A stretch of DNA of 64,000 bases from Methylosarcina fibrata AML-C10 (GTDB taxonomy: Bacteria > Pseudomonadota > Gammaproteobacteria > Methylococcales > Methylomonadaceae), in contig NZ_KB889965.1 of assembly GCF_000372865.1 (NCBI RefSeq), positions 1,447,902-1,511,901 on the forward strand, given 5' to 3'. The notes beneath the pieces were generated by a model. It saw only the letters and a program-made list of their open reading frames with translations, made no database searches and was not told where the DNA came from. A program made the position numbers and the translations under genes. Position 1 is the stretch's first letter, and the number at the start of each line of letters is the position of its first letter. Shown one piece after another: positions 46,361-58,545 of the stretch.

Positions 46361-47264
46361 GGCCGGTTTTCTCCTGTTTGAAATAATGCTCGGGAACATA
46401 CACCTGCAGACCGTTCGGCCGCAGTTCGAAACAGGCGGGCGTCTGCGAAATGAATTCCCCGTCCGCCCAGATGTCCAGAATCTTTGACGTATGGATCCGG
46501 ATGCGCTCGCCGCTGCGCAGAAAAACTCCTTCGCGGCCTTGCAACTTCCCGCCCAGCATGACGACGCTATGGCTGAGAAAGCTCCAGAAACTTTGCGGTT
46601 CGAGGCTGAACAACCCCAATTTGTGGTCGTCGACCGCCGCTTCTTCCGATAGCGCCATGCCGCCTCCGTAGAAACGGCCGTTGGCCACGGTGATGTGAAT
46701 CGAATGCACGCTGAAGCTTTCGCCGTCGCAGACGATATCCGCACGATAAGAACGCATCGACCGAAAGGAGTCGATCAGGCTTTTGGCGTAACTGAAGCGT
46801 CCCCAGCGGGATTTCAGGTCGGGGGTCAGGTTGCGGTTTACTCGGACGCCCAGCCCGATATGCGCGGCATTGATAAAAAAACGGTCATTCACCTTGCCGA
46901 GATCGATGGCATGCAGGCGGCCCTCGGCAATGATCGCAGCGGCGGCTTCGGGAGATTCCGGAATAGCCAGAGTGCGGGCCAGATCGTTGGCCGTGCCCGT
47001 CGGCAGAATGCCCAGCGCAAGGCCGCATTCGGAAAGCGTTCCGGCCGCCGAGCTCATGGTTCCGTCTCCGCCCGCCAGAACGACGGCGGCGACTTCGTTC
47101 CGGCGCTGCCTGATCAATTCGTTAATATGGGCAGGATCTTCGGATTCTTCTTTGATCAGAACCATTCCGGATTCTTCAAGAATCCGGACGGCGCCTTCGA
47201 GCTCATTCGGTTGTGCCCTGCCGCTTTTTTGATTGGCGATGAAAAGCGCCTTGCGTTCAGTCAT
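46347..47264 (-). CDS. diacylglycerol/lipid kinase (YegS-like)
   Basis: A 305-residue lipid kinase of the DAGK catalytic family, which transfers phosphate from ATP to a lipid hydroxyl. N-terminal RKALFIANQKSGRA (nucleotide loop), AGGDGTMSSAA at residues 64-74, and LGILPTGTANDLARTLAIP are the main motifs; the second lobe has FFINAAHIGLGVRVNR and ANGRFYGGGM with LRIHTSKILDIWADGE-type strands. No membrane helix is visible, so it acts on the inner face. It overlaps the small upstream ORF by 8 bp and the DUF2383-like gene by 14 bp. Its exact lipid substrate is unknown. Confidence 0.9.
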   Translation of the reverse strand: MTERKALFIANQKSGRAQPNELEGAVRILEESGMVLIKEESEDPAHINELIRQRRNEVAAVVLAGGDGTMSSAAGTLSECGLALGILPTGTANDLARTLAIPESPEAAAAIIAEGRLHAIDLGKVNDRFFINAAHIGLGVRVNRNLTPDLKSRWGRFSYAKSLIDSFRSMRSYRADIVCDGESFSVHSIHITVANGRFYGGGMALSEEAAVDDHKLGLFSLEPQSFWSFLSHSVVMLGGKLQGREGVFLRSGERIRIHTSKILDIWADGEFISQTPACFELRPNGLQVYVPEHYFKQEKTGHAEN

Positions 47265-47466
47265 TCAAGCCGTTCCGGTCGGATAAAACGTTGATCTTGC
47301 GCCCGAAGGCTCTTCCGAAAATCGTCGGACTTGCCCGCAAGTTAAAGCCATTGTTCGCTCGAATCGGGAACAGATGCTCGGACAATGTTTTTCCGGAATC
47401 GTTTAAGCCGTAAAGCGTTTTGCCATTGTCGAGAACCAATCTCCGCCCGTTCAGCCGCCCGGTCAT
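47257..47466 (-). CDS. possible 69-residue protein in the AsmA-lipid kinase operon
   Basis: A short frame from ATG at 47466 fills the 198-bp gap exactly. It overlaps the AsmA stop by ATGA and the start of the lipid kinase gene by 8 bp, as the other genes in this operon do. It reads MTGRLNGRRLVLDNGKTL and so on, with basic and Asn/Gly-rich stretches. No family was recognised. The overlap pattern is the main evidence; the frame could still be chance. Confidence 0.45.
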   Translation of the reverse strand: MTGRLNGRRLVLDNGKTLYGLNDSGKTLSEHLFPIRANNGFNLRASPTIFGRAFGRKINVLSDRNGLND

Positions 47467-49394
47467 TTCACGGCGCCTCGTTTGCGTTTGAGTCGAGGCG
47501 GTTCCGTCTTGCTCTTTTTGGCTGCATCGATCAGCGCATGACATTCGCTGTTTTCCTCCAAACCCAGTTCGATCCAAGGAATAATCGCGGCTGCCGGCGT
47601 CAACAGCGCGCCGAGCGCGACGGAAGCGGCAGCCTTCGCTCCCAGAGTCTTGGGATCCGGATAGACGTCGGGTTCCTTGAAAGAGCCTTTGATGATCAGC
47701 GGCGCCTGGGCGCTCAGGATCGTCGGCGTCTTGGGATGAGCGGTCAGCACCAGATCGAGCGTTTCATCGCCGAGGTTGACTCCGCCTGTCCCGACGATAT
47801 TGCTTTTGTTGGTATCCACCAGCAAAAGCTGAGGTTCCATGAGGCCTTGGCTCACGCTGAAATCGGCGATGACGCAGTGGATCGGAATGCTCGGATCGTG
47901 GGTCAACACCAATGCAAGCGATCTGGCGATATCGAGGCCGATCAATTCGACCAGAAGGTTGCTGATGCGGCCGTTTTCCATGATCAGCGCCACGTCGCCG
48001 TCGGCATGGCCCAGCATTTCCGCTACCGAATTGCCGATGGCGGCAAGATTGGCGCGGCCCAGAAAGCTGCCCGCGCTCTGTTCCGCAAAACGGGTCCCGG
48101 CCAGTAATCTTTTGAATGGAACTTTGCGAATTTCGAGATTGGCCTTGGTCTCGATCTTTTCCTCTCGGGCGTCCAGGCTGATGCGGGAGGTGATCTTGCC
48201 GACGTCGATGCCGAAATTCAAAGGATCCAGCGTTAACCGGCCGTGCTCCAGCTTCAGATGAGCCACGAATTCGTCGACCGGAAAATTGGGCGTGATGATG
48301 TTCTTACTGCGCAATTTAACGTCGGCGTCGCCCGCCCGCAACGCTTTGGGATCGTACGGATCGTCGGGAAACAGCCGCCGGCTTTCTTCTTTTTTCGGCG
48401 CCGTATCGGCTCCCAGGAAGCCGGCCAGATCCTTCATGTCGAGCCTCTTCGAAGCGAGGTCCGCCCGCAGAAAAGGCCGCCGGTCTCGAGTGCTGTAGGT
48501 CAGGTCGCCGGCCAGGTCGCTGCTGCCGACGTCGCCTTGAAAATTCTTTACGTTCCATTGCTCCCCCTTGCGCGTGACGTGGCCCGAAAGCCGATAGGGC
48601 GGCGTTTTCGGCAGCGACACGCCGAGCAAAGGCTGCAATTCGGACAAATCGGGGCCTTTCAAGGTGAGATTCAAATCGGGTTCCTCGAATTGCGCCGGGT
48701 CTTTCACCGTGCCTTTGGCCGTAATCAGGGTTTCCCCCAGAGCCAATTCGATATCGACCGGATAAGGCATCTTTTTTTCCTTGAGTTCCGACAACGCACC
48801 TCCGGTAGCTTCGATCTTCAGCTTCGCCTCCTGGTAGCGGCCTCGGCCCTGTATTTTGACGAACTGTTGCCGGGCCGAGGCGATGCCGCTCGCCACCGAA
48901 ACGTCGATCTCGGTGACCGGATCCCGGTAGAGAAGTTGACCGTCGTCGATCGCCAGCAAGCCGATTTCGGGAAGGCTCGCCGATTCGTCACCGGATTCCT
49001 GTTCGGCGCTCCCGAACTCCCAATTGACCTCTCCCTTGCCGTTCTTTTCCAGGACGAGCCGGGGCTTGATCAGGCGAACCTCGGGAAGTACCACCTTGCC
49101 GCCCAATAGATCCTTGAGGCGAATGCTGAATTCGAGCCGATCGAGAGTGAACATTTCGGGCCGGCTGCCCCAGGGCGTATTGGCCAGTTCGATTTGATCG
49201 ACGGTAATGCGCGGTGTGGTCGACACGTCGACGGACAGATCGCCCTTGATCGCAAAGCGCCGATCCAACGAAGTGCTGATCGCAGACGACAGCGGGCCAC
49301 GCAGCCAGTTCCAGTCGAAAAAGGCCGCCAGCAGCACGCCGGCAATGACCAGCACCGCAATGACGATTCCCGTCCATTTCAAGATTTGTCGCAT
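47463..49394 (-). CDS. AsmA-family protein
   Basis: A 643-residue inner-membrane anchored, mostly periplasmic protein. The N-terminus WTGIVIAVLVIAGVLLAAFF is the single membrane helix. The AsmA N-terminal domain follows (STSLDRRFAIKGDLSVDVST and TPRITVDQIELANTPWG), and the C-terminal AsmA_2-like part ends AAIIPWIELGLEENSECHAL. AsmA-like proteins form long grooves that move phospholipid toward the outer membrane. ATG at 49394 has a GGGAGAG site. The lipid kinase in the same operon fits a lipid-related role (inference). Confidence 0.9.
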   Translation of the reverse strand: MRQILKWTGIVIAVLVIAGVLLAAFFDWNWLRGPLSSAISTSLDRRFAIKGDLSVDVSTTPRITVDQIELANTPWGSRPEMFTLDRLEFSIRLKDLLGGKVVLPEVRLIKPRLVLEKNGKGEVNWEFGSAEQESGDESASLPEIGLLAIDDGQLLYRDPVTEIDVSVASGIASARQQFVKIQGRGRYQEAKLKIEATGGALSELKEKKMPYPVDIELALGETLITAKGTVKDPAQFEEPDLNLTLKGPDLSELQPLLGVSLPKTPPYRLSGHVTRKGEQWNVKNFQGDVGSSDLAGDLTYSTRDRRPFLRADLASKRLDMKDLAGFLGADTAPKKEESRRLFPDDPYDPKALRAGDADVKLRSKNIITPNFPVDEFVAHLKLEHGRLTLDPLNFGIDVGKITSRISLDAREEKIETKANLEIRKVPFKRLLAGTRFAEQSAGSFLGRANLAAIGNSVAEMLGHADGDVALIMENGRISNLLVELIGLDIARSLALVLTHDPSIPIHCVIADFSVSQGLMEPQLLLVDTNKSNIVGTGGVNLGDETLDLVLTAHPKTPTILSAQAPLIIKGSFKEPDVYPDPKTLGAKAAASVALGALLTPAAAIIPWIELGLEENSECHALIDAAKKSKTEPPRLKRKRGAVK

Positions 49395-49642
49395 CGTTTC
49401 TCTCCCGGCACATGAAAAAAACTCCGCTTCCCCGGCAGGCCGGGAGTTTTCCTCCCGAAGAAGCCACAATAAACACTATTAAAGTGTTCCGTTCGAACTT
49501 CGCCTTTCGGTGGGCCGGAAGGCGCAAACTATTGAATCGAAAAAAAGCTTGTCCAATCTTCAGGAAACTTTCCGTTTCCTTTCAGATTGAGGCCCTGAGG
49601 CCCGAATGGCTAACTCTTTCTGCACACTTGAACGCCGACCGT

Positions 49643-50866
49643 TCAATAAATCAGCCCCACCGGCCGATTCCCGCGCGGAACGACGGTAATGCCCGAAGCA
49701 TCGACATAATAGTGTTGAGCGTCTTGCTCACGATCGAAGCCGATTCGGGAGCCCGGTTCGATGATGTTTTTCTTGTCGACGACGGTTCGCCGCAGCTTGC
49801 TGCCCTTGCCGATCTTTACGTAATCGAGAATGATGCACTCGTCCAGTTCCACGCCTTCCTCCAGCACCACCTCGCGCCCGACGATGGAGCGGCGGACCGA
49901 CGCGGCGCCCACCCAGCAGCCGGATCCGATCAGACTGTCTTCCACGCAAAGCCCGACAATTTTTGCGCAGGGACCGTCGTAGCGGGAAGAACGAACGGGC
50001 CAGTGCGGATTGAACAAATCGAACAGTGGCTTTTGTCCGAGAAGATCCAGATGCGCTTTCCAGTAGGATTCGAGCGTGCCGACGTCGCGCCAGTAAGCGG
50101 TTTCTTCATACGCTTTGGTGCCCGGCACCCGGTTGGAGGTGAAATCGTAAGCCAGCATGCGGTGCGTCTGAAACAGGCGGGGCAGGATTTCGCTGCCGAA
50201 GTCGACCTCCTTCCGCTGGTGCGCCTCCTCGACGATGCTCCTCAATTTTTCGGTCTTGAACAGATAATTGCCCATCGACACATAAGCTCTCCCGGAGTCG
50301 CCGGGCATCGGTTTCGGCTGGGCCGGCTTTTCCCGGAAAGCGCAAATCCGGCCTGCCTCGTCGGTTTCCAGCACTCCGAACGAGGTCGCTTCGGCCAACG
50401 GCACCGAACGCGCCGCCACGGTGATGTCCGCATCGTTGGCGCAATGAAACTCCGCCATTTGCCGTACGTCCATGCGGTAGACGTGATCGGAGCCGAATAC
50501 GGCCACCAGATCGGATTGATGCCGGTCCAGCAGCTCGAGGTTTTGATAAACGGCATTGGCCGTGCCTTGAAACCAGTCGTCGCCAAGATGCCTTTGCGGC
50601 GGCACTTCCATGACGAAACCGGTGGAAACCCGGGACGTTTCCCAGCTCTTGTGCAGGTGCTCGATCAGAGACTGGGACTTGTACTGGACCAGCACGTAAA
50701 TCAAATCCACGCTCGAATTGATCAGATTGCTGATCACGAAGTCCACCAGACGGTATTTTCCTCCGAACGGAACCGCCGGCTTCGAACGATGGGAAGTGAG
50801 CGGATGAAGACGGGCGCCTTCCCCGCCGGCAAGCACCAGCGCCACTATTCTATCGGTATTTTCCAT
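49643..50866 (-). CDS. glgC: glucose-1-phosphate adenylyltransferase
   Basis: A 407-residue enzyme that makes ADP-glucose from glucose-1-phosphate and ATP, the committed step of glycogen synthesis. Motifs: VLAGGEGARLHPLTSHRSKP, GGKYRLVDFVISNLINS, FGSDHVYRMD, FREKPAQPKP and, in the left-handed helix domain, SLIGSGCWVGAASVRRSIVG. The final stretch is RNRPVGLIY-like (PRGNRPVGLIY). ATG at 50866 has a GAGG site; the 17-residue upstream frame is unlikely. Allosteric control by sugar phosphates and AMP is usual, but the effector cannot be read here. It is not next to glgA or glgB. Confidence 0.95.
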   Translation of the reverse strand: MENTDRIVALVLAGGEGARLHPLTSHRSKPAVPFGGKYRLVDFVISNLINSSVDLIYVLVQYKSQSLIEHLHKSWETSRVSTGFVMEVPPQRHLGDDWFQGTANAVYQNLELLDRHQSDLVAVFGSDHVYRMDVRQMAEFHCANDADITVAARSVPLAEATSFGVLETDEAGRICAFREKPAQPKPMPGDSGRAYVSMGNYLFKTEKLRSIVEEAHQRKEVDFGSEILPRLFQTHRMLAYDFTSNRVPGTKAYEETAYWRDVGTLESYWKAHLDLLGQKPLFDLFNPHWPVRSSRYDGPCAKIVGLCVEDSLIGSGCWVGAASVRRSIVGREVVLEEGVELDECIILDYVKIGKGSKLRRTVVDKKNIIEPGSRIGFDREQDAQHYYVDASGITVVPRGNRPVGLIY

Positions 50867-51192
50867 AACGGCCTCGGCAAAATCTGAAAAATGGCCGCGT
50901 CTTGAACGCGGTTTCAATTTTAGACGGCGGTCGGGGTGTCGAGTTCACCCGGGCAAGGACTGCTTAAATAACCTGTTTTTGCCTGGCAGAGAAAGAAAGA
51001 GAGGCCCGGCTTCGGGTGGTGGATACCCCAGGACACAAATGCGCCTGGCTTAACTGCAATAATCTGCTTCCCGTTCCGGCCGGCCTTTTGTTAATCTTTC
51101 CGGATGCGGCAGAGCGTCTTCCCGGCAATCGAAGCGGCTCGACCTTTCAAAGGTCGCAACATTCTTCTTATCATCAACAAATCGGCCGATGC
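50867..51192. other. 326-bp divergent intergenic region
   Basis: It lies between glgC (minus) and the DapA-family aldolase gene (plus), so it should hold both promoters. An upstream frame of the aldolase crosses part of it but is not credible. No operator was identified. Confidence 0.4.
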
Positions 51193-52101
51193 ATGTTTGA
51201 CTTATCCGCTCCCGTCGTGGCTTTGCTGACACCCTTCGACCGCAAGGGCAGGATCGACCGGCGGGCTTTCGCGCCCTATTTGTCGGCGCTTTCCGGCTGG
51301 GGCGTGCGCTCGGCCGTATGCAACGGCACGACCGCCGAATTTCCGTCGCTGACTCTGACCGAGCGGCAAAACCTTCTCGAATTCGCGAGAGGCCATTTTT
51401 CGGGAACGCTGATCAATAACGTCAGCTCGACCTGCGTGAAAGACAGCCGGAAACTGATCCGCGGCACGCAAGGACTCGGCGATGCCGTTTTGCTGCTGCC
51501 TCCGTATTATTATGCCGGAGCTGGTCACGAAGGGCTGTGCCGCTTTTTTGCCGAAACGCTGGCGGGTGTTTCGCTGCCGGTCTTTCTGTATAATTTTCCG
51601 CAGCATACCGGCAATCCGGTCGACGGCCATTTGATAGGCAGGCTTCTCGGCCGGGGCATCGAACTGGCTGGAATCAAGGATTCGAGCGGCCGCCTGGAAC
51701 ATGCCGCCGCTTATCAAGCGCAATTTCCGCAACTGAAAATATTCCATGCGAACGACTTCGAAGCCCTGGCAGCCTTGCAAGCCGGCTTGACGGGATCGGT
51801 CAGCGGCGGCGCCAATCCCCTGCCCGAATTTTTGCTTGCCGTCCGAAAATATTTCGGCGCTGCGGACGGCAAGGCGCAAGCGCTTCAGCGCGCTTTCAAC
51901 GTCTGGAACGATTACCGGACCGGAAGCTCTTTTCCCGAGATTCCTCTGGTGAAAGCAGCGATGGGCGCGCGTCTTGCCGACTTCCCGATCCACGTCCGGG
52001 CGCCGTTTACCGCCCTTCCCGCCGAAGCCCTGGGCCCGGTTCGGGCAAAAGTCGAAGCATGTCTGGCCGCGCTGGACGTCGTTCTTGACAATCGGTCGTG
52101 A
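51193..52101 (+). CDS. DapA/NanA-family (DHDPS-like) aldolase
   Basis: A 302-residue class I aldolase of the dihydrodipicolinate synthase/N-acetylneuraminate lyase family. It begins FDLSAPVVALLTPFDRKG, has CNGTTAEFPSLTLTER in place of the DapA TTGES motif, Tyr133 in FLYNFPQHTGN and the Schiff-base Lys162 in LAGIKDSSGR. The altered TTAEF motif argues against lysine synthesis and fits enzymes cleaving 2-keto-3-deoxy sugar acids (inference). ATG at 51193 has no strong ribosome site; the longer frame adds 59 unlikely residues. The second DapA-like gene in the window, dapA, lies 6 kb away. Confidence 0.85.
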   Translation: MFDLSAPVVALLTPFDRKGRIDRRAFAPYLSALSGWGVRSAVCNGTTAEFPSLTLTERQNLLEFARGHFSGTLINNVSSTCVKDSRKLIRGTQGLGDAVLLLPPYYYAGAGHEGLCRFFAETLAGVSLPVFLYNFPQHTGNPVDGHLIGRLLGRGIELAGIKDSSGRLEHAAAYQAQFPQLKIFHANDFEALAALQAGLTGSVSGGANPLPEFLLAVRKYFGAADGKAQALQRAFNVWNDYRTGSSFPEIPLVKAAMGARLADFPIHVRAPFTALPAEALGPVRAKVEACLAALDVVLDNRS

Positions 52102-52190
52102 AAGCGCCCCCCCGAACGTGTCCCAATAAAGAAGATAGGTCTTAAAAGCTGAATCGCTGAAAACTCGGCGGCTTTTCAATGCTTACTGCA

Positions 52191-52919
52191 TCACAAGTAA
52201 ATCTGCGCCATCCGCCGCCAGAATCGGCCCTGGTGGGCCCGCCCGTCCCATTCGTGCAGAACGTGCCCGATGCCTTTGGACCACAACAGATGGCTCAGAT
52301 GGTGATTGTTGCCGAGAAACGGATCCTCTTTGCCGACCGCGAGCACGATGTCCATCCGGCGCAAATGCTCGAGGCGCCAGGGACAATCGAGACCCGAAAG
52401 AAAATGGGTAGGCGTGTTGAAGTAGATGTTGTCGTCATAATAGCCGTTAAACAGGTTGTGGAAGCTTTCCACTGCCAGCGTCAGATCGTAGCGGCCGGAA
52501 AACGCACACAGCTTCTGAAACAGATGCGGGTGGCGAAAAGCGATGTTGGCGGCATGAAAAGCACCCAGGCTGCAACCGTGTGCAATCGTGCAGGGATGGG
52601 CGTTCCTGCTCGCGAGAAAGGGCAGAACCTCCTGCAGTACGTATTCCTCGAACTGGATATGGCGCTGAATCCGGTCTGCCGGATGGCGCCAATCGCAGTA
52701 AAAAGTCTCCCGGTCGATACTGTCCACGCACGCCAGTTGCAGATGCCCCGCGTTGATTTTATCGGCCAACACGTCGACGATGCCGAGATTTTCATATTCG
52801 TAAAAACGCCCTTCCCTCGTCGGAAAGATCAGAACTTTCGCTCCGGCATGGCCGAACAACAGCAATTCCATGTTCCGTTCAAGGCGGTGACTATACCAAT
52901 AGTGGTATTCCCGATTCAT
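52191..52919 (-). CDS. esterase D-like alpha/beta-hydrolase
   Basis: A 242-residue putative esterase. The nucleophile is in HGCSLGAFHAA (Ser117), with the rest of the fold showing EEYVLQEVLPFLAS before it, AVGKEDPFLGNN (Asp region) and HEWDGRAHQG with the probable catalytic His. The YCDWRHPADRIQRHIQFEEY block is typical of this putative-esterase group. No signal peptide is visible. The ATG overlaps the stop of the acetylxylan-esterase-like gene upstream by 4 bp, so the two are co-transcribed. Substrate unknown; the neighbours point to modified sugars. Confidence 0.83.
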   Translation of the reverse strand: MNREYHYWYSHRLERNMELLLFGHAGAKVLIFPTREGRFYEYENLGIVDVLADKINAGHLQLACVDSIDRETFYCDWRHPADRIQRHIQFEEYVLQEVLPFLASRNAHPCTIAHGCSLGAFHAANIAFRHPHLFQKLCAFSGRYDLTLAVESFHNLFNGYYDDNIYFNTPTHFLSGLDCPWRLEHLRRMDIVLAVGKEDPFLGNNHHLSHLLWSKGIGHVLHEWDGRAHQGRFWRRMAQIYL

Positions 52920-53854
52920 AATTCGCTGAAAAAATGATGCAATTCCGCTAACAACGCGTTTTCCTGTTCAACCCGGCGGGGATAATCCAGATGGCCCTTG
53001 TCGAGAACGAACAAACGTTTTTCTCCAGGCAACCCATTGTAAATGCTGAACTGGCCCGGCGGTGCCACGGCCGGGTCGGCCAGCGCCGCCGCCACGTGCA
53101 CGGGAATACGGATATATTGCGCGGCAACGGCGGCATCGTAATAGCTCAAGATGTCGAGAATATGACCGTGCTCTCGCTGATAAACCTGTACCGCGGCGGC
53201 ACTGCCCGTGCTCGGCAGTTGCAGGCGCAGAGGATGATGGCCGAAGGTAGGCACATTGAAATGGGCGCGCCGGATGCGAAGATCCCAGGGCAGCGCCAGC
53301 GCGCCGATGCCGCCGCCGAAGCTGATGCCCAGATAAGCCACATGACCGGCCACTGCGGGAAACAGCCGGAGCAAAGCGGACACCGCCAGCCACAGGTCTT
53401 CCACACAGCCACCCAGAATGTATCGGTCTTTTTTATGAATGTTGTGCAGGACGTGGTAGTGGGGATTGTCCGAAATGGGCCAGCGGCGGCTGCGCGACAG
53501 GCCGCGAAAACAGGGAAACAAAAAGGCGGCGCCGGCAATGGGAAGATGGTAATCCGGTCCGTCCCGGCCGCCGTAACCGTGCCCGACCACCACGCCTCGG
53601 GTCACCGGGCCGCGTTTGGGAATCAGCGCCCAGCCGCCGATTTCGAAATCGCCGGTGGATCGATAGGCAAGGTCGTAACAGTCGTAATCCGGATGCGATC
53701 CGTTGCCGGGAGTGAGCCGCGGTTGCGGCTCCAATTGCATGGCCCGCTCGTATCGGCTCCGCCAGAACGACTCGAAATCCCAGGGCTGGGGCGGCGGAGC
53801 GATGCGCAGCAGTTGCTCCAAAGTATATCCGTAAGAAGGGTCGAAACCGGGCAT
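52916..53854 (-). CDS. acetylxylan esterase (AXE1) family hydrolase
   Basis: A 312-residue carbohydrate esterase of the AXE1 (CE7-like) family, which removes acetyl groups from sugars or antibiotics. The opening TLEQLLRIAPPPQPWDFESFW, the VVVGHGYGGRDG oxyanion loop, the nucleophile in YLGISFGGGIGAL (Ser178), ALADPAVAPPGQFSIYN (Asp) and DKGHLDYP (His) are visible. No signal sequence, so it is probably cytoplasmic, as CE7 enzymes are. It is co-transcribed with the esterase that follows it (4-bp overlap). Confidence 0.87.
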   Translation of the reverse strand: MPGFDPSYGYTLEQLLRIAPPPQPWDFESFWRSRYERAMQLEPQPRLTPGNGSHPDYDCYDLAYRSTGDFEIGGWALIPKRGPVTRGVVVGHGYGGRDGPDYHLPIAGAAFLFPCFRGLSRSRRWPISDNPHYHVLHNIHKKDRYILGGCVEDLWLAVSALLRLFPAVAGHVAYLGISFGGGIGALALPWDLRIRRAHFNVPTFGHHPLRLQLPSTGSAAAVQVYQREHGHILDILSYYDAAVAAQYIRIPVHVAAALADPAVAPPGQFSIYNGLPGEKRLFVLDKGHLDYPRRVEQENALLAELHHFFSEL

Positions 53855-54096
53855 GAAAAAAAAAGTGACATTTGAAGAAGAAATTGTACATTAAGAATAG
53901 AGTAAAAAGGACCTCCTTCGGTGAAAGTCTTGCTTTGCCCGCCTTTTCCACGCTCCGGCAGAAAAAGGAAGATTTTGTCGCAGGGGAAGCTTGTTGTTCA
54001 GAGAAGGCTATTTTTTTGCCTTTCAAGCTCAGACAGGGTAATTACGCCGGATGCCGGGATGGGTCGTACCTGAATGACGGATTCCCGTGCCATGCC

Positions 54097-54948
54097 TCAG
54101 CCTCCGGTTTCGAAGCCGGGATACAGCGTCATGCCGCCGTCGACGAACAGGCTGACCCCATGGACGTAATCCGCATCGTCGGAAGCCAACCAGACCACGG
54201 CGCGGGCGACGTCCTCGGGTTCGCCGATGCGTTTGTAAGGCACCAGTTTCATCAATTCCGCATACGCTTCCTGCGTCCCCCACGCATCCCTATTGATAGG
54301 GGTGCGGATGGCGCCCGGACAGACGCTGTTGATCCGGATGCGATACGGCGCGACCTCCTGGGCGATGCTTTTGGTCATCAACATTACGCCGCCCTTGGAA
54401 GCGGCATAATTGACGTGACCGGCCCAGGGAATGACCTCGTGCACCGAACTCATGCTGATGATCTTGCCCGCCGCGCAGGAAACTGCGGGCACCACGCCGC
54501 GGCGCTTGAATTCCCGCACCGCTTCACGGGCGCATAAAAATTGGCCGGTCAGATTGACGCCAAGGACCGTGTTCCACTGGCTCAGCGTCATTTCTTCAAA
54601 CGGGGAATCTTTCTGCAGGCCGGCATTGTTGACCAGAATGTCGATAGTGCCGAATTCGGCAATCGCCCGTCGAAACATGGCCTGGACCTGTTCTTCATCG
54701 GAAACGTCCGCCTTGACGGCGATGGCGGCGCCACCTTTGGCCTCGATTTCCTCGACGAGGTCACGTGCGCCCGCATCGTTGGAAGCATAATTGATAACTA
54801 CGGAGGCCCCTTCCTGTGCCATATGAATGGCGACGGCCCTGCCGATTCCGGAGACGGCGCCGGTAACCAGAGCTTTTTGTCCTCGTAGCATTTGGCGGAC
54901 CGGGCAGAAAGGCATGACGACGTCGGGCAAGGGTTCAGAGTTGCTCAT
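54097..54948 (-). CDS. short-chain dehydrogenase (glucose 1-dehydrogenase-like)
   Basis: A 283-residue NAD(P)-dependent oxidoreductase. The cofactor loop is ALVTGAVSGIGRAVA, the NAG motif NNAGLQKDSPFEE, and the catalytic Tyr-x3-Lys is NYAASKGGV. The C-terminal part VDGGMTLYPGFETGG and the region ITLINPICREAW-like PGAIRTPINRDAW resemble glucose/gluconate 1-dehydrogenases. ATG at 54948 has an ideal GGAGA site. Only 45 bp separate it from the GH63-type gene upstream, so co-transcription is likely. Sugar oxidation is inferred. Confidence 0.87.
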   Translation of the reverse strand: MSNSEPLPDVVMPFCPVRQMLRGQKALVTGAVSGIGRAVAIHMAQEGASVVINYASNDAGARDLVEEIEAKGGAAIAVKADVSDEEQVQAMFRRAIAEFGTIDILVNNAGLQKDSPFEEMTLSQWNTVLGVNLTGQFLCAREAVREFKRRGVVPAVSCAAGKIISMSSVHEVIPWAGHVNYAASKGGVMLMTKSIAQEVAPYRIRINSVCPGAIRTPINRDAWGTQEAYAELMKLVPYKRIGEPEDVARAVVWLASDDADYVHGVSLFVDGGMTLYPGFETGG

Positions 54949-54993
54949 CGGGAAATCTCCTTGGCAATGGTTGGTGAAAGAGGGCATGACGGC

Positions 54994-57633
<2,640 letters not shown>

Positions 57634-57774
57634 GTCAATAAGTTCCTCTCTCGGTTACGTGTAAAGCTTTTTCGCAATGGCTATGCCAACAGTTTCGAGC
57701 CAGAACACGAACAATCGGCGCGAGTCGTGGTCAGAACTAAGTCACCGATAGCGTGCTGTATCTGCGCAATGTGA

Positions 57775-58545
57775 TCATGTGAGTCCCAGGCCGCCATCGA
57801 CGGTGATCACCTGTCCGGTGACCCATTCGGAGCCGGGATCTGCGAGCGATACGATCCATCGGGCGACTTCCTCCGGGATGCCTCTGCGGCCGAGCGGAAT
57901 CTGTTCGCGCTCCCGCTCCTTGACGACCTCGGCCTGGTCCGGAGAGAGTCCCATCATTTCTGTCAACGCCCAGGTCTCAGTGGGACCGGCCGCGACCGCG
58001 TTGACGCGCACGCCTTGCGACGCAAGCTCAAGCGCCCAGCAACGCGTCAAGTGATCCAGCGCGGCCTTGCTCGCCGCGTAGTGGGATAGTCCGGCCGCCG
58101 GTTTCTGGCCGAACGTACTCGATACGTTGACGATGGCCCCTTTCGACGCCGTCAGGTAGGGAAGCGCCGCCGCGGACAGCAGACTCGGCCCGAGCACATT
58201 GACGGCGAAGATCCTGGCGATCTTCTCGGCCGTGCCGTCCGCCATCGGAAGAATTGCACCGGCCCCGGCATTGTTCACCAGGATGTCCAGGCGTCCCCAG
58301 ATACTGAGCGTTTCGTTGATCGTTCGGGCGGCGTCGGCCGGCACTGAAACGTCCGCCGTGAACCCTGCGATGTTCGGATGGTCGCTCATCGCCTCCTTGA
58401 TGGAGCCGGCGCGTCGCCCGGTGATAACGATCTTCGCTCCTTGCTTTGCGAAGCCAAGCGCCGCGGCGCGCCCGATGCCCGAGGTTCCACCCGTAACGAT
58501 GACGACCTTGTCCTTCAATCCCTGCATGTCAAGCCGTGTGAACAT
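57775..58545 (-). CDS. short-chain dehydrogenase/reductase
   Basis: A 256-residue classical SDR. Cofactor loop VVIVTGGTSGIGRAA, NNAGAGAILPMADG, catalytic Ser in VNVSSTFGQ and YAASKAALDHL for Tyr-x3-Lys. The end VTGQVITVDGGLGLT is standard. ATG at 58545 has an AGGAG site. It sits beside a broken FMN reductase fragment and opens the accessory zone; base usage differs from the core genes. The substrate is unknown. Function in redox detoxification is plausible given the neighbours (inference). Confidence 0.88.
   Translation of the reverse strand: MFTRLDMQGLKDKVVIVTGGTSGIGRAAALGFAKQGAKIVITGRRAGSIKEAMSDHPNIAGFTADVSVPADAARTINETLSIWGRLDILVNNAGAGAILPMADGTAEKIARIFAVNVLGPSLLSAAALPYLTASKGAIVNVSSTFGQKPAAGLSHYAASKAALDHLTRCWALELASQGVRVNAVAAGPTETWALTEMMGLSPDQAEVVKEREREQIPLGRRGIPEEVARWIVSLADPGSEWVTGQVITVDGGLGLT

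Noticed and set aside
51016-51192. Long N-terminal extension of the DapA-family aldolase
   Set aside because: The additional 59 residues are not typical of the family and would occupy the promoter region; ATG 51193 gives the standard N-terminus.
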